48,624 nucleotides of DNA, taken from the IMG/VR virus record IMGVR_UViG_3300031772_004323, positions 1-48,624 of that record; one strand, 5' to 3'. The position numbers and the translations under genes were made by a program. Positions 16,043 through 24,669 of this stretch are shown here, in pieces; within the stretch, counting starts at the first letter, position 1, and every line of letters begins with the position of its first letter. Under the pieces are notes generated by a model. The model searched no databases and was not told where the DNA came from. It worked only from the letters and a program-made list of their open reading frames with translations. This DNA comes from a virus.

Positions 16043-17239
16043 ATGATTAACTCAGAATTGTTAAAAGAAGCTATTGCCGACGCTAAAGCCGTAAGGGCTA
16101 CTGCGTTAGCAAATGCTAAGGCTGCACTTGAAGAAGCATTCACACCGAAGCTTCAATCAATGTTAGCTGAAAAATTAAAAGAAGAAGCAGTGGAAGAAAC
16201 CCAACTAGAAGAATCTTCTGGTATTGGTACAAGTGACAATAAGAAACCAACTGTAAAGCCAAACGGACCTGCAGCCGATAAGGACAAGGGTCAGAAGTTT
16301 GATGCACATTTGGAAGAAATTGTTGATGAAGCCGCTGTTAGTGAAGTTGTTCCAGAAGCCGTTGGGGAAGTAGTTCCTGGCGGCGAAGGTGACCCACAAG
16401 GCGCAGAAGGTATGGAAGGTGGTCAGTCCGAGGAAGAAATTAGCGCTAATGAATTAGAAGAAATTCTAAAAGAATTAGAAGGCGAAGCTTCCCCAGATGA
16501 ACCAGTTGCTCCAGAAGCTCCGATTGCTCCTGGTGCAGAAGCTCCAGTTATTCCTGCTGCTCCAGTTGCTCCAGTTGCTCCGGCTTTAGGCGGAGAAGCT
16601 CCAATTGCTCCATCTCCGGAATTGCCAGTTGCTCCAGCGGCGGAATCGCCAGCACCTGCTCCATCTCCTGATGAGGAAGAGATTAACTTGGAAGCATTAC
16701 TTGAAGCTCTTGAAGAAGAGGGAGAGATGGATGAGGGTAAAGTTCCTGCCGGTCTAGCCAAGTGGCAAAAAGATCATGGTAAGGGTGAGAAGGGTGAGAA
16801 GGAAGAGAAGGAAGAGAAGGGTGAGAAGGAAGATGTTGATGAACAGCTTCAAACCGTTCTCAAGGAAAATGAAGAATATCGTAAGACAGTTGAATTCTTG
16901 CGTGAAGAGTTAAATGATGTGAATTTATTGAATGCTAAGTTGCTTTACACAAACAAATTGTTTAAGGCTAATAGCTTGAATAATCCACAGAAAATGAAGG
17001 TTATTGAAGCATTTGATTTGACCAATTCCATTCGTGAAGTCAAATTAACATTTGCTGCGATGACAGAAGCATTGAATCTTAGTAAAGTAACTCCTGTTGG
17101 TAACAAGAGGATTTCGATTACTGAGGGCTTGGCATCTAACCGAGTAGCTACTACGCGGCCAACTGACCAAATAGTAAATACTGAAGTTGATGAAATGGCT
17201 TTGAGATTCCAAAAACTTGCTGGAATTAAGAAGAAATAA
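16043..17239 (+). CDS. Prohead core scaffold protein (T4 gp22-like)
   Basis: A 398-residue acidic, helical protein directly before the major capsid gene, the position of T4 gene 22. The N-terminus MINSELLKEAIADA carries a gp21-type LLKE/A site. Residues 110-220 are an Ala/Pro/Glu-rich low-complexity region with repeated VAPEAP-like units; residues 245-265 are Lys/Glu runs (KGEKEEKEE). The C-terminal 130 residues form the conserved gp22-like part, a coiled coil (EYRKTVEFLREELNDVNLLN) followed by NKLFKANSLNNPQKMKVIEA. It would fill the prohead and be degraded by the protease on maturation. AATAAAGG lies upstream of the start. Confidence 0.85.
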   Translation: MINSELLKEAIADAKAVRATALANAKAALEEAFTPKLQSMLAEKLKEEAVEETQLEESSGIGTSDNKKPTVKPNGPAADKDKGQKFDAHLEEIVDEAAVSEVVPEAVGEVVPGGEGDPQGAEGMEGGQSEEEISANELEEILKELEGEASPDEPVAPEAPIAPGAEAPVIPAAPVAPVAPALGGEAPIAPSPELPVAPAAESPAPAPSPDEEEINLEALLEALEEEGEMDEGKVPAGLAKWQKDHGKGEKGEKEEKEEKGEKEDVDEQLQTVLKENEEYRKTVEFLREELNDVNLLNAKLLYTNKLFKANSLNNPQKMKVIEAFDLTNSIREVKLTFAAMTEALNLSKVTPVGNKRISITEGLASNRVATTRPTDQIVNTEVDEMALRFQKLAGIKKK

Positions 17240-17253
17240 AACGCAAGTAAACA

Positions 17254-17283
17254 TATAAATAACAAAGGAAAAATATATAAATA
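17254..17283 (+). promoter_or_regulatory. Two TATAAATA boxes before the major capsid gene
   Basis: TATAAATA occurs at 17254-17261 and 17276-17283 on the coding strand, matching the T4 late promoter core in its normal orientation. The second lies directly against the capsid ATG, so only the first could serve a transcript that keeps the AACAAAGGAA ribosome-binding site at 17261-17270. Confidence 0.4.
17258..17270 (+). promoter_or_regulatory. AATAACAAAGGAA leader with strong ribosome-binding site
   Basis: Near-identical to the leaders of tail sheath (36740-36753) and tail tube (44850-44863), where it reads AATAAACAAAGGAA. It contains a good AAGGA Shine-Dalgarno. Confidence 0.6.
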
Positions 17284-17284
17284 T

Positions 17285-18961
17285 ATGAGTACACAGGTAA
17301 AAGAATTGCTAACAGGCAATAAAAGCCCACAGAGTCGTCTTATGGAAGAGACTCGTGGACTACAGGGTAAGTGGGAGAAGACAGGACTTCTTGAGGGCCT
17401 AAATGGCCTTGATAAAGCCAACATGTCAGTCCTTCTTGAAAATCAAGCCCAACAATTGATTACAGAAGCAACCTCAACGGGTACTTCAGCTAACAGTGAA
17501 CAATGGGCGGGCGTTGCTCTACCATTGGTTCGTCGTGTGTTTGCTGAAATCGCTGCGAAGGAATTCGTCAGCGTGCAACCAATGAATCTACCTTCGGGTC
17601 TGATATTCTATCTAGATTTTAGATATGGTACAGATCAAAAGGGTAATCCAGCATTCACTAGCACCTCTATGTTTGGTGGAACAGATCTAAAACTCGGTTC
17701 GACAGATAGCGCAACGCGGGGTCTATATGGCCCAGGACGTTTTGGTTATTCAGTGAATGACCAATCTATAGGCGTGCTGTTAACAACCGGTTCAGTAACG
17801 GGTGACGATATTGATTGGAATATCGATCAAATAGTAACAGGTAGTTTGACAAAGGTAACATTCAATCTGTTTGATAATGCTACAGCAGCTGCAGACTTGC
17901 CAGGCGTTCGTTCGTTCCAGTTAAGTGGTTCGTCCGCAGGTGGCGGTGGTACCGGTATAGCTGTGACTGATGTTCTTCCTCAATATACTGTTGTAAGAAA
18001 CACAGGAACATTGGCCGTTCCAATATATATAGTTACAATGATTGTAACGGGTAGTGCTAACGTAATACCTGGAAGCAGTTCATTGTTCTATACAAAACAA
18101 CCAACACCATCAACTCGTGGTGATTTCGAAGATACCGCGGCTAGCACAGCTGGCCAACCAGTTAATCCTGGCGTTGGTATTCCTGAAGTCAACCTTGAGT
18201 TGAAGAGTGAACCAATCGTTGCAAAGACACGTAAGTTGAAGGCTGTCTGGACTCCAGAATTAGCGCAAGACTTAAATGCTTATCACAGCATTGACGCTGA
18301 AGCAGAGCTAACCGCTCTCTTGAGTGAATATGTGTCGATGGAAATCGACTTGGAAATTCTTGACATGCTTATCACGGCGGCTCCTGGTGTAACAACCGAA
18401 GCTTGGAGTGCTAAGATTGGTGTTGAGTTTAGTAAAACCCTTAGTACCGCAGGTTTAGCCTCGTTTACTTACTTGGCAGACGCTTCTCCAAATCGTACTG
18501 CTTATGTAAAGTCTACCTGGTTCCAAACACTAGGCAACAAGATTCAAAAGGTATCTAACAAGATTCACCAATTGACTCTTCGTGGTGGTGCTAACTTCTT
18601 GGTATGTTCGCCAGATGTAGCGACAATCTTGGAATCAATTCCAGGCTATGTTGCTTCAACAGATGGTGATAGTGCTAAGTTCGCAATGGGTGTCAGCAGA
18701 GTTGGTAGCTTCGCAAGTCGCTTCCAAGTCTACAAGAATCCTTATATGGTAGAAAACCAGATCTTGGTTGGCTTCCGTGGAAGTAACTTCTTGGAAACTG
18801 GCGCTGTATATTCACCTTATATTCCACTGGTCCAAACACCATTGGTATATGATCCGGTGAACTTTACACCACGTCGTGGCGTCATGACGCGTTATGCGAA
18901 GAAAGTAGTCCGCCCAGAGTTCTATGGTAAGATCTGGATTGCAGACCTTAACACTGTCTAA
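17285..18961 (+). CDS. Major capsid protein (T4 gp23-like)
   Basis: A 558-residue HK97-fold shell protein (T4 gp23 is 521). The N-terminal prodomain ends at LITE/A (E61/A62), matching the (L/I)-x-E cleavage rule of gp21 proteases, so the mature protein should start at A62. Family hallmarks include EQWAGVALPLVRRVFAE, VSVQPMNLPSGLIFYLDFRYG and the C-terminal PVNFTPRRGVMTRYAKK segment. The codon and base usage is less AT-rich than that of most neighbours, as expected for the most expressed gene. A strong terminator follows 26 nt after the stop. Confidence 0.96.
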   Translation: MSTQVKELLTGNKSPQSRLMEETRGLQGKWEKTGLLEGLNGLDKANMSVLLENQAQQLITEATSTGTSANSEQWAGVALPLVRRVFAEIAAKEFVSVQPMNLPSGLIFYLDFRYGTDQKGNPAFTSTSMFGGTDLKLGSTDSATRGLYGPGRFGYSVNDQSIGVLLTTGSVTGDDIDWNIDQIVTGSLTKVTFNLFDNATAAADLPGVRSFQLSGSSAGGGGTGIAVTDVLPQYTVVRNTGTLAVPIYIVTMIVTGSANVIPGSSSLFYTKQPTPSTRGDFEDTAASTAGQPVNPGVGIPEVNLELKSEPIVAKTRKLKAVWTPELAQDLNAYHSIDAEAELTALLSEYVSMEIDLEILDMLITAAPGVTTEAWSAKIGVEFSKTLSTAGLASFTYLADASPNRTAYVKSTWFQTLGNKIQKVSNKIHQLTLRGGANFLVCSPDVATILESIPGYVASTDGDSAKFAMGVSRVGSFASRFQVYKNPYMVENQILVGFRGSNFLETGAVYSPYIPLVQTPLVYDPVNFTPRRGVMTRYAKKVVRPEFYGKIWIADLNTV

Positions 18962-18986
18962 TCTAAACAATTAGATAGTTAACATT

Positions 18987-19021
18987 GAAACCCCGCTAGA
19001 AATAGCGGGGTTTCTTTTTTT
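18987..19021 (+). terminator. Rho-independent terminator after the major capsid gene
   Basis: GAAACCCCGCTA / TAGCGGGGTTTC pair perfectly around a GAAA loop (18999-19002) and are followed by a T run. The GAAA tetraloop makes it especially stable. It closes the head operon. Confidence 0.95.
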
Positions 19022-19047
19022 ATATGGATTAATCATAAAAATTATTA

Positions 19048-19055
19048 TATTTATA
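19048..19055 (+). promoter_or_regulatory. TATTTATA motif, candidate late promoter
   Basis: Exact motif between the capsid terminator and the next genes; the nearest ATG (19061) is 5 nt away. It could drive the whole 19061-22796 run. Confidence 0.55.
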
Positions 19056-19060
19056 TCCAT

Positions 19061-19188
19061 ATGGGCAAACTAAGCAAGCCGATTATAAATTATTAACTTA
19101 TAAAGGTAAACCGACACGCAAGTATTTGCATGTGATACTATATCGAATGCCAAGCGGAAGTTATGAAGTAACAAGGTATATATTATGA
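19061..19188 (+). pseudogene. Small gene with a broken or shifted reading frame
   Basis: The ATG at 19061 opens only MGKLSKPIINY and stops. One base back, the frame from 19072 reads ADYKLLTYKGKPTRKYLHVI, then LYRMPSGSYEVTRYIL, and ends in an ATGA overlap with the next gene at 19185. The second frame looks protein-like but has no good start codon of its own. A single-base indel or a minus-one shift near 19066-19080 would join both into a protein of about 42 residues. I cannot tell mutation, assembly error and programmed shift apart. Confidence 0.4.
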
Positions 19189-19469
19189 AAAAATCAGAAT
19201 TAAAACAACTTATTAAGGAAGTCATTAATGAAACAAATTCCCAACGTCTTACTACCGATATGAAGGGAGATTTAGATTGGTATGTAAACCAAGGAAAAAA
19301 ATTAACAGCAAAAGACAAAAACCTACAGTCTAGTATATCAGAATTGATAAATAATGCGTTTGTAGCTGGTTATCATCATGGTGGGCAAAAGATGCTTATG
19401 ATGGTTGATAAGAAGATTACTTCGGGGGAGATTCCAATGCCAAGGATTCGGGACGTAGGATTAAATTGA
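19185..19469 (+). CDS. Tagged small protein, MKKSELKQLIKEVINE family (94 aa)
   Basis: Starts with MKKSELKQLIKEVINE, the tag common to many proteins here, which contains the gp21-type sites LIKE/V and VINE/T. The remaining 78 residues form a helical domain (DLDWYVNQGKKLTAKDK; FVAGYHHGGQKMLMMVDKKI) of unknown function. It overlaps the upstream frame by ATGA. The first 50 bases are nearly identical in DNA to those of the gene at 19484, which points to exchange of the tag as a module. Confidence 0.7.
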   Translation: MKKSELKQLIKEVINETNSQRLTTDMKGDLDWYVNQGKKLTAKDKNLQSSISELINNAFVAGYHHGGQKMLMMVDKKITSGEIPMPRIRDVGLN

Positions 19470-19483
19470 AGGAAGAATATATT

Positions 19484-19768
19484 ATGAAAAAATCAGAATT
19501 AAAACAACTTATTAAAGAAATAATAAATGATGAAAAATCTTTTTATAATGAAATTTCTACATTTCACGATAAATGGAAATCGTCGAAAGATATACCGCAT
19601 CCTTATAACACAAAAACAACTGATATCGCTAAACATATTATAGCTAAAGCCGCTCGAATACGAGATGAATATCATATGACATATGAAGAAGCATTACGGG
19701 CTATATTAGCATATATTAATGCTGATATAGAAAGATTAGGTATACCGCCGGAGAAATTTCCTGCATGA
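19484..19768 (+). CDS. Tagged small protein (94 aa)
   Basis: Starts MKKSELKQLIKEIINDEKS. I chose ATG 19484, preceded by GAAGGAAG, over a TTG at 19466 inside the end of the upstream gene. The body is a helical domain of unknown function with a run resembling a helical bundle (IAKHIIAKAARIRDEYHMTY, then EEALRAILAYINADIERLG). It ends in an ATGA overlap with the next gene. The gene forms a set with 19185 and 19765. Confidence 0.7.
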   Translation: MKKSELKQLIKEIINDEKSFYNEISTFHDKWKSSKDIPHPYNTKTTDIAKHIIAKAARIRDEYHMTYEEALRAILAYINADIERLGIPPEKFPA

Positions 19769-20133
19769 AAAAATTAGAACTAAAACAAATTATTAAAGAA
19801 ATTGTGGGTGAAATGGAAGAGGTGGAGGTATTTTCTGATTGTTGCGGTCAGCAACCGAAACGTGAAGTTGAAACGCGAAAGGACAGTTCTGGGAATCTTG
19901 TTGGAGTTTGTTCTAGATGTGGAAATTGGACAAATTTTACCCCCGATGAAGGTCAATCTTTAAATGAAGCAGAAAGAAGTCTTCCTGTGTCTATGCTTGT
20001 TGGTGGAAAAATTGAAAGTTATTCTGTAGATACAGGCAGTGGCAACACGAGGGTAATATATTTTATAGTAAAAGGCTCTCAGAGATATTCTCTATCAACC
20101 AGTGATGGTGTAATCAAAAAATTGGCATTTTAA
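19765..20133 (+). CDS. Tagged zinc-ribbon protein (122 aa)
   Basis: Starts MKKLELKQIIKEIVGEMEE, the shared tag. It is followed by a zinc ribbon made of DCCGQQP (about residues 24-29) and CSRCGNW (about 48-53), then a short linker and a beta-rich domain (LVGGKIESYSVDTGSGNTRV; YSLSTSDGVIKK). The same ribbon type recurs in the next gene (CCCHAPP...CSKCETRG), so the two are related. Function unknown; candidate head cargo or metal-binding structural protein. Confidence 0.7.
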   Translation: MKKLELKQIIKEIVGEMEEVEVFSDCCGQQPKREVETRKDSSGNLVGVCSRCGNWTNFTPDEGQSLNEAERSLPVSMLVGGKIESYSVDTGSGNTRVIYFIVKGSQRYSLSTSDGVIKKLAF

Positions 20134-20135
20134 TT

Positions 20136-21929
20136 ATGGCAGTATTACAATCTCCAAATAAAATTTTAAATCAAAGATATAGTAAGTTGACCGGTTGGTT
20201 AGATACTAAAGGAAGACATTTGCCATTTGAAGAGGGTCATGAAGAAACATTAAAAAAGTATTTTCCAAAATTAAATCTTACCAACCCACAAGCAGTTGAG
20301 CGGGGATTTACATGGTTATCTGTTATGAAGGATTTTGGTGGTAAAATATTTCTTACGGCAGAAACACTACTTGAGAAATTGCCTTTGGCTAAAAACTTTA
20401 TACTGAAAAATAATGTTGAGAATCTCCCCGGTTTTATTCAAACACAAAATGCGTTTGGGCAACTGGACAATAAAGTATATTTTGATGGATTTGATTTTGT
20501 AAGTGAAGGAAAAAATAAAATGAATAGAAAAAAACTAAAGCAATTGATCAAAGAAGCAATAAATGAAGTTACTTCTGTGGTTAGTCTTAAAAGGCATATA
20601 GAGGATTATGTAAAATATCATCCTGATACCGATATTGAAGATGTAATTGATGGTATGGAAGATGAAGCTAGTAATGCGGGTGTATCTTTTAAACAATTAA
20701 AAGTAATGGCACAAGCCGCTATGTATGCTCACGGTGATTACACAGAAAATTCAGAAAAGTATTCTATAAAAGAGACTTCTAATCAAAATATTAATTTGGA
20801 TGTTAAAAAAATAAAGAATATAAGGATAGGCGGTATAAATAGAAGAGATTATCCTGATTTTGCCGATGCTTATGTTGAATCTGCAGAATATTTAGATGAC
20901 AGTGGTAATGGGAGAGATTTAACTGAGGATGAACTGGATTGGTTAAACAATAATCATCCAGAAATAACAAGCGAAAAGGCTCATGAACAATTTCGTAATT
21001 CTTATGCTGATAGAGAATTTGATGAAAAAATTTCAGAACAAAATGGTGAAGATGACTATGAGATGCACAAATTTCAAAAAGGTATATCTGATTTTAATAA
21101 AAAGAATCCACAGCGGTATCCTTGTCCAACCTGTAAAACACCGAATGCTTTATCGGCTCATGAAAAGAAAAGCGGATATCAGTGTAGCAAGTGTGCTGAT
21201 TCCGAAGAAGGTGTGTGTGAAGGAAAACCTTATGGAAGTACATTAGTATCTTGTTGCTGTCATGCACCTCCTGTTAATGGAGTAAATGCAAACCATGTAG
21301 GTACCTGTAGTAAATGTGAAACTAGGGGAGATTTTATACAAAAAACATCTATAGAAGATTTGCCGATATCACCATCGGCTAAACAAGCATTTAAACACGC
21401 AGATATGCGTGGCGAAACTGAACCAGAATCTTTGGATGAAATGTCCGTTTCACACAATATTAGTCCAGAAGATAAAGCCAATGGTGTTACGGGATATATA
21501 AACATTAATGCTAAATGTAAAGGTTGTGGGAAGCCTTGTAAGACATTAAGAAAGAATGCTTATAATAAAGAATGTATAGCGTGTTCCAAGGAATGTGCTA
21601 ATAAGGGATTGGATGAAGCTCAGTCTGGCGGTGAAAATCCTGATACTCAAAATTCAAATCCTCCAATCAATTCTAATGGAAAAGTATCGGTGATTTCGGT
21701 GGATCAGTGGACTTCTTCGGGGGAGTGGAAGGGCACTCCTTTTGATAAGTTAGAGTTAAATTTGATACAAGGTGGAGATAGTGCAGCCGCTAAAGCAATT
21801 TTTGGTGGTTCTTTTAAGAGAAAAGAAGTAGCACCGACAGATTCTCCGTCAATTGGAAGTGTGTGGTTAGTTAAAGGTAAAGATGGTTTTCCGAAAATAT
21901 GGAAAACAAATTATGATACATCAGATTAA
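20136..21929 (+). CDS. Multi-domain protein with an internal tag and three zinc ribbons
   Basis: A 597-residue protein. Residues 1-127 form a separate domain (LDTKGRHLPFEEGHEETL...). At residue 129 a complete tag begins (MNRKKLKQLIKEAINEV), preceded in the DNA by GAAGGAAAAAATAAA, a usable ribosome-binding site, so a second protein starting at 20520 may be made, or two genes have fused. Downstream come three Cys clusters: CPTC/CSKC (C330-C353), CCC/CSKC (C373-C394) and CKGCGKPC/CIACSKEC (C461-C487). The C-terminal 90 residues are beta-rich. No function is recognised; the ribbons suggest nucleic-acid or protein binding. Confidence 0.7.
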   Translation: MAVLQSPNKILNQRYSKLTGWLDTKGRHLPFEEGHEETLKKYFPKLNLTNPQAVERGFTWLSVMKDFGGKIFLTAETLLEKLPLAKNFILKNNVENLPGFIQTQNAFGQLDNKVYFDGFDFVSEGKNKMNRKKLKQLIKEAINEVTSVVSLKRHIEDYVKYHPDTDIEDVIDGMEDEASNAGVSFKQLKVMAQAAMYAHGDYTENSEKYSIKETSNQNINLDVKKIKNIRIGGINRRDYPDFADAYVESAEYLDDSGNGRDLTEDELDWLNNNHPEITSEKAHEQFRNSYADREFDEKISEQNGEDDYEMHKFQKGISDFNKKNPQRYPCPTCKTPNALSAHEKKSGYQCSKCADSEEGVCEGKPYGSTLVSCCCHAPPVNGVNANHVGTCSKCETRGDFIQKTSIEDLPISPSAKQAFKHADMRGETEPESLDEMSVSHNISPEDKANGVTGYININAKCKGCGKPCKTLRKNAYNKECIACSKECANKGLDEAQSGGENPDTQNSNPPINSNGKVSVISVDQWTSSGEWKGTPFDKLELNLIQGGDSAAAKAIFGGSFKRKEVAPTDSPSIGSVWLVKGKDGFPKIWKTNYDTSD

Positions 21930-21938
21930 GGTTATATT

Positions 21939-22796
21939 ATGAATAAACGGGCTATTTCACATTATAAATATGAACCATGGGATTCTTCTCTATCGTGGGC
22001 AGAAAACGTGCAAACTACTGAAAAGCGTTATGCAAAAATTGGTTATCCTTTAATTAGTGCTTGGCTTTTAAATGAGGCAATATCTACCGCTGAGCAATTG
22101 CAGAAGCAATTTTCAAGTTATAATTTTTCTATAGTTGATGAATTTGATGGCACAATTGTTTCATATTCCGTTGTTGTTTTGCCTAAGGTGAATGAGGATA
22201 AGAGGAATGAAATGATTTCATATGCAATTTCTTTAAAAGAAGATACAAATGATACCTTTATCTTATCATCTACAACTAAAAAATCCAAATTGCCAGTTTT
22301 AATTAAAGATGGTATGAGTGAGATGGATGAAGAAATAACTTTAAATAAAAAATCTAATGTTAAAATTGTAAGTATGAAACATCCCAATGAAGAAGAATTT
22401 GCTTTAAATGAATTAAAGAAGCAGCCGACTGGAGGGACAACTTATAAATCATCATTTATAGATGATAAAGATGAAGAACCAGAGTCAAAAACTATTATAA
22501 TTAAATTAAGCGATGTTCTTAAAAAAATAAAAAATGATGATGGTTTTAAAAAATTAATAAAAAATAAAAATGTTAATGTTCATCTTGATGCTATGCGTTT
22601 TATTGATGTTAGACATCGAATCTTAATTTATGAAGTGACAATTAATAATTGGTCGATAGAGCTTCAAATAAGATTTGATTTCATAAATAAACAGTTTGTC
22701 ATTGATCCAAGTGGAGATATATTCAAAGAAAATGATGCCGCGGGATTAATTGAATATTTATATACTGCCACGACAAATGCTGTGGCAAGCGATTAA
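21939..22796 (+). CDS. Hypothetical protein (285 aa)
   Basis: No family recognised. It begins MNKRAISHYKYEPWDSSLSW, is mixed alpha/beta, and has a charged central linker (DDKDEEPESK, about residues 174-183) dividing it into two domains. The last domain is beta-rich (RILIYEVTINNWSIELQIRF). It follows the zinc-ribbon fusion by 9 nt and ends convergently with the minus-strand gene at 22793; the two stop codons share a TTAA palindrome. It lacks the shared tag. Confidence 0.6.
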   Translation: MNKRAISHYKYEPWDSSLSWAENVQTTEKRYAKIGYPLISAWLLNEAISTAEQLQKQFSSYNFSIVDEFDGTIVSYSVVVLPKVNEDKRNEMISYAISLKEDTNDTFILSSTTKKSKLPVLIKDGMSEMDEEITLNKKSNVKIVSMKHPNEEEFALNELKKQPTGGTTYKSSFIDDKDEEPESKTIIIKLSDVLKKIKNDDGFKKLIKNKNVNVHLDAMRFIDVRHRILIYEVTINNWSIELQIRFDFINKQFVIDPSGDIFKENDAAGLIEYLYTATTNAVASD

Positions 22797-24295
22797 CTCA
22801 ATTTCTGTAACACTTTTGCTCGGGTAATTACGGTTTCTGGCCGATTGGTGTATTTATTTATCTGATGATTCTTTATGGTTGTTTCAATTTCAGCCTTATC
22901 GCCTTCAACCAAAGTGAAATTCATATTTGTAAAATATAATACAAAGCCTTTCTTTTGTATACCGGCTTCATTAGTTTCACCAATCATATTGACTATTAAT
23001 GCTTGTGTTCCACGATAGCTAAATTGTGTTGTGTATTCTTTCATTTTTTTGACTTCAACGGTCATTTTTATTTTATCGCCAATTTTTCCAAGATAACCAA
23101 ATTCTTCTGTTGCTTTAGACTGTGCTGCTTTCTTTTCGCCTGATGTTTTTTCCATTATATACATTTGAAAGAGAGCGGCTATGAAGCCATTGTTTCTTTT
23201 TTTAACGGTGTCACTTTTTGCTATGACGCTTAAGTTATGATAGAAATCAGCAAATTGTGGATTCTTTTGTTCTTCTGATGCGAAATCTTTTGTTTTTCCC
23301 CAAGCAACAATGTCCTTGGCCATTTGTTCGGCTTTATCAAGAAATGTCTTATCATTGTAGATTCTTTCTACATATTTGTCTTTTGCACGACTATCTTGTG
23401 GTGGCCGTTCCATAAAATCTTTAGCAGATAATGCTAAATGGAGCGTTGATATTGCACCTTCAAATTCCAATGCTTTCTTCTTTGATAGATATTTACCATC
23501 AACCAAATAGACCACAGCAATCCAAAATAAAGTATTACTCGGTGTCGTATATTGACTATAACTGCTGCCATAGCCGCCTTCCCCGCCTTCGTCGTCGCCA
23601 GCATCTTCTGCCATCAGTCTACGGATTTCGTCAATGAATTTTGCGTAGTTGACAAGAATCATCATATCTTTTGGTGGTAAAAATCTTTTTAAACATGCAC
23701 TACCGGCCATTATTAAATCATTAACTTTTTTATCTGGAAAGCGTTGGAGATCTTCTTTTGTCAATTTTAAAATAAAAGTGTTGTTTCTATCACGATTTGT
23801 ATTGCAGACATCACATTTTTGTGTAGCTGTTCTATATTCCGTTGGTAAATTTTTAGCACTAGCATATGGATTAAAATTGAGAATATTTCCTGCTGTGGTA
23901 TGTTCTATTTTAGCAATAAATTCATAACCTTCTACGTGTGGCGGTTTTCCTTCAATTTGTAGTGTATAAAACTTCTTGACATAAAATCCTGACTCGCCCT
24001 TGCTCACATCAAGAATATCTGAAGAATTCATTGGAACTTCTGATTGCCATTTGTGGCCCATTATTCCATAGCCGAATTTGAATTTCTTTTCAACTTCCTT
24101 GATTACTTTCAAAGTCATTGGCTCAACGCCATAACGATTTGCTTTTTTATTAAGCTTTTCAAGCGCATCTTTGATGAATAAATAACCACGCTCGCCAACC
24201 TCAAATGGTTCAGCTATGTCAAATTCTTTTTCTTGTTTGGTGGCCCAATCTTCTTCGGATATGATTTGGGAAGCGATTTCTAGGAGTTTTATCAT
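22793..24295 (-). CDS. Zinc-binding protein with C-terminal OB-like domain
   Basis: A 500-residue protein similar in layout to uncharacterised proteins of phages and conjugative elements. Residues 160-210 carry a treble-clef-like site: QKCDVCNTNRDRNNTFIL followed later by GSACLKRFL. The C-terminal 110 residues look like an OB-type beta-barrel (GDKIKMTVEVKKMKEYTTQF ... IKNHQINKYTNRPETVITRA), a pairing usual in this family. A Gly/Ser/Tyr stretch (residues 235-250) links the parts. It may bind nucleic acid; no catalytic motif is seen. On the minus strand it follows a TATTTATC motif by 5 nt. Confidence 0.65.
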   Translation of the reverse strand: MIKLLEIASQIISEEDWATKQEKEFDIAEPFEVGERGYLFIKDALEKLNKKANRYGVEPMTLKVIKEVEKKFKFGYGIMGHKWQSEVPMNSSDILDVSKGESGFYVKKFYTLQIEGKPPHVEGYEFIAKIEHTTAGNILNFNPYASAKNLPTEYRTATQKCDVCNTNRDRNNTFILKLTKEDLQRFPDKKVNDLIMAGSACLKRFLPPKDMMILVNYAKFIDEIRRLMAEDAGDDEGGEGGYGSSYSQYTTPSNTLFWIAVVYLVDGKYLSKKKALEFEGAISTLHLALSAKDFMERPPQDSRAKDKYVERIYNDKTFLDKAEQMAKDIVAWGKTKDFASEEQKNPQFADFYHNLSVIAKSDTVKKRNNGFIAALFQMYIMEKTSGEKKAAQSKATEEFGYLGKIGDKIKMTVEVKKMKEYTTQFSYRGTQALIVNMIGETNEAGIQKKGFVLYFTNMNFTLVEGDKAEIETTIKNHQINKYTNRPETVITRAKVLQKLS

Positions 24296-24300
24296 ATAAT

Positions 24301-24308
24301 GATAAATA
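24301..24308 (-). promoter_or_regulatory. TATTTATC motif on the minus strand, candidate late promoter
   Basis: Reads TATTTATC on the minus strand, 5 nt before the ATG at 24295. It is the only clear minus-strand instance and has the same orientation relative to its gene as the plus-strand motifs. Confidence 0.4.
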
Positions 24309-24316
24309 TAATAGAA

Positions 24317-24601
24317 TTATTGAATATTGTCTAAATATTCAGCGATTATATGCCCATGGCATCTTTTGGGCGCACAAAAGCAACCAAGTCTCTTGTCTTT
24401 TAACTCTTTAACTTTGTATTTGAATTCAGCGTCGGTATTAATTCTATTAATAAAGTATCGTTTATATCTTTCAAGAATTACTTCTCGGAATGATTCGTCT
24501 ACAAGAATATATGGATTTCCAAAATACCCGTCGCGACCATTTCCAGCGCGGCCAATATATACATCATATGGCTCTTTATATATGTTAACTATTTTTGTCA
24601 T
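24317..24601 (-). CDS. DUF4326 protein (94 aa)
   Basis: Matches the DUF4326 family by its motifs: YIGRAGNGRDGYFGNPYIL (residues 15-33) and the C-terminal LGCFCAPKRCHGHIIAEYL, with Cys residues and a Cys-His-Gly that may bind a metal. Length is as expected for the family. These proteins are frequent in phages and are thought to be related to nucleotide- or ADP-ribose-handling proteins, but the reaction is not established. It is on the minus strand beside a macrodomain gene. Confidence 0.85.
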   Translation of the reverse strand: MTKIVNIYKEPYDVYIGRAGNGRDGYFGNPYILVDESFREVILERYKRYFINRINTDAEFKYKVKELKDKRLGCFCAPKRCHGHIIAEYLDNIQ

Positions 24602-24669
24602 AAATCACCTATGGAAATTTCATAGAGATAGTCGTATAGGCCTATAATCCACATCTATTAGTTTAATAT

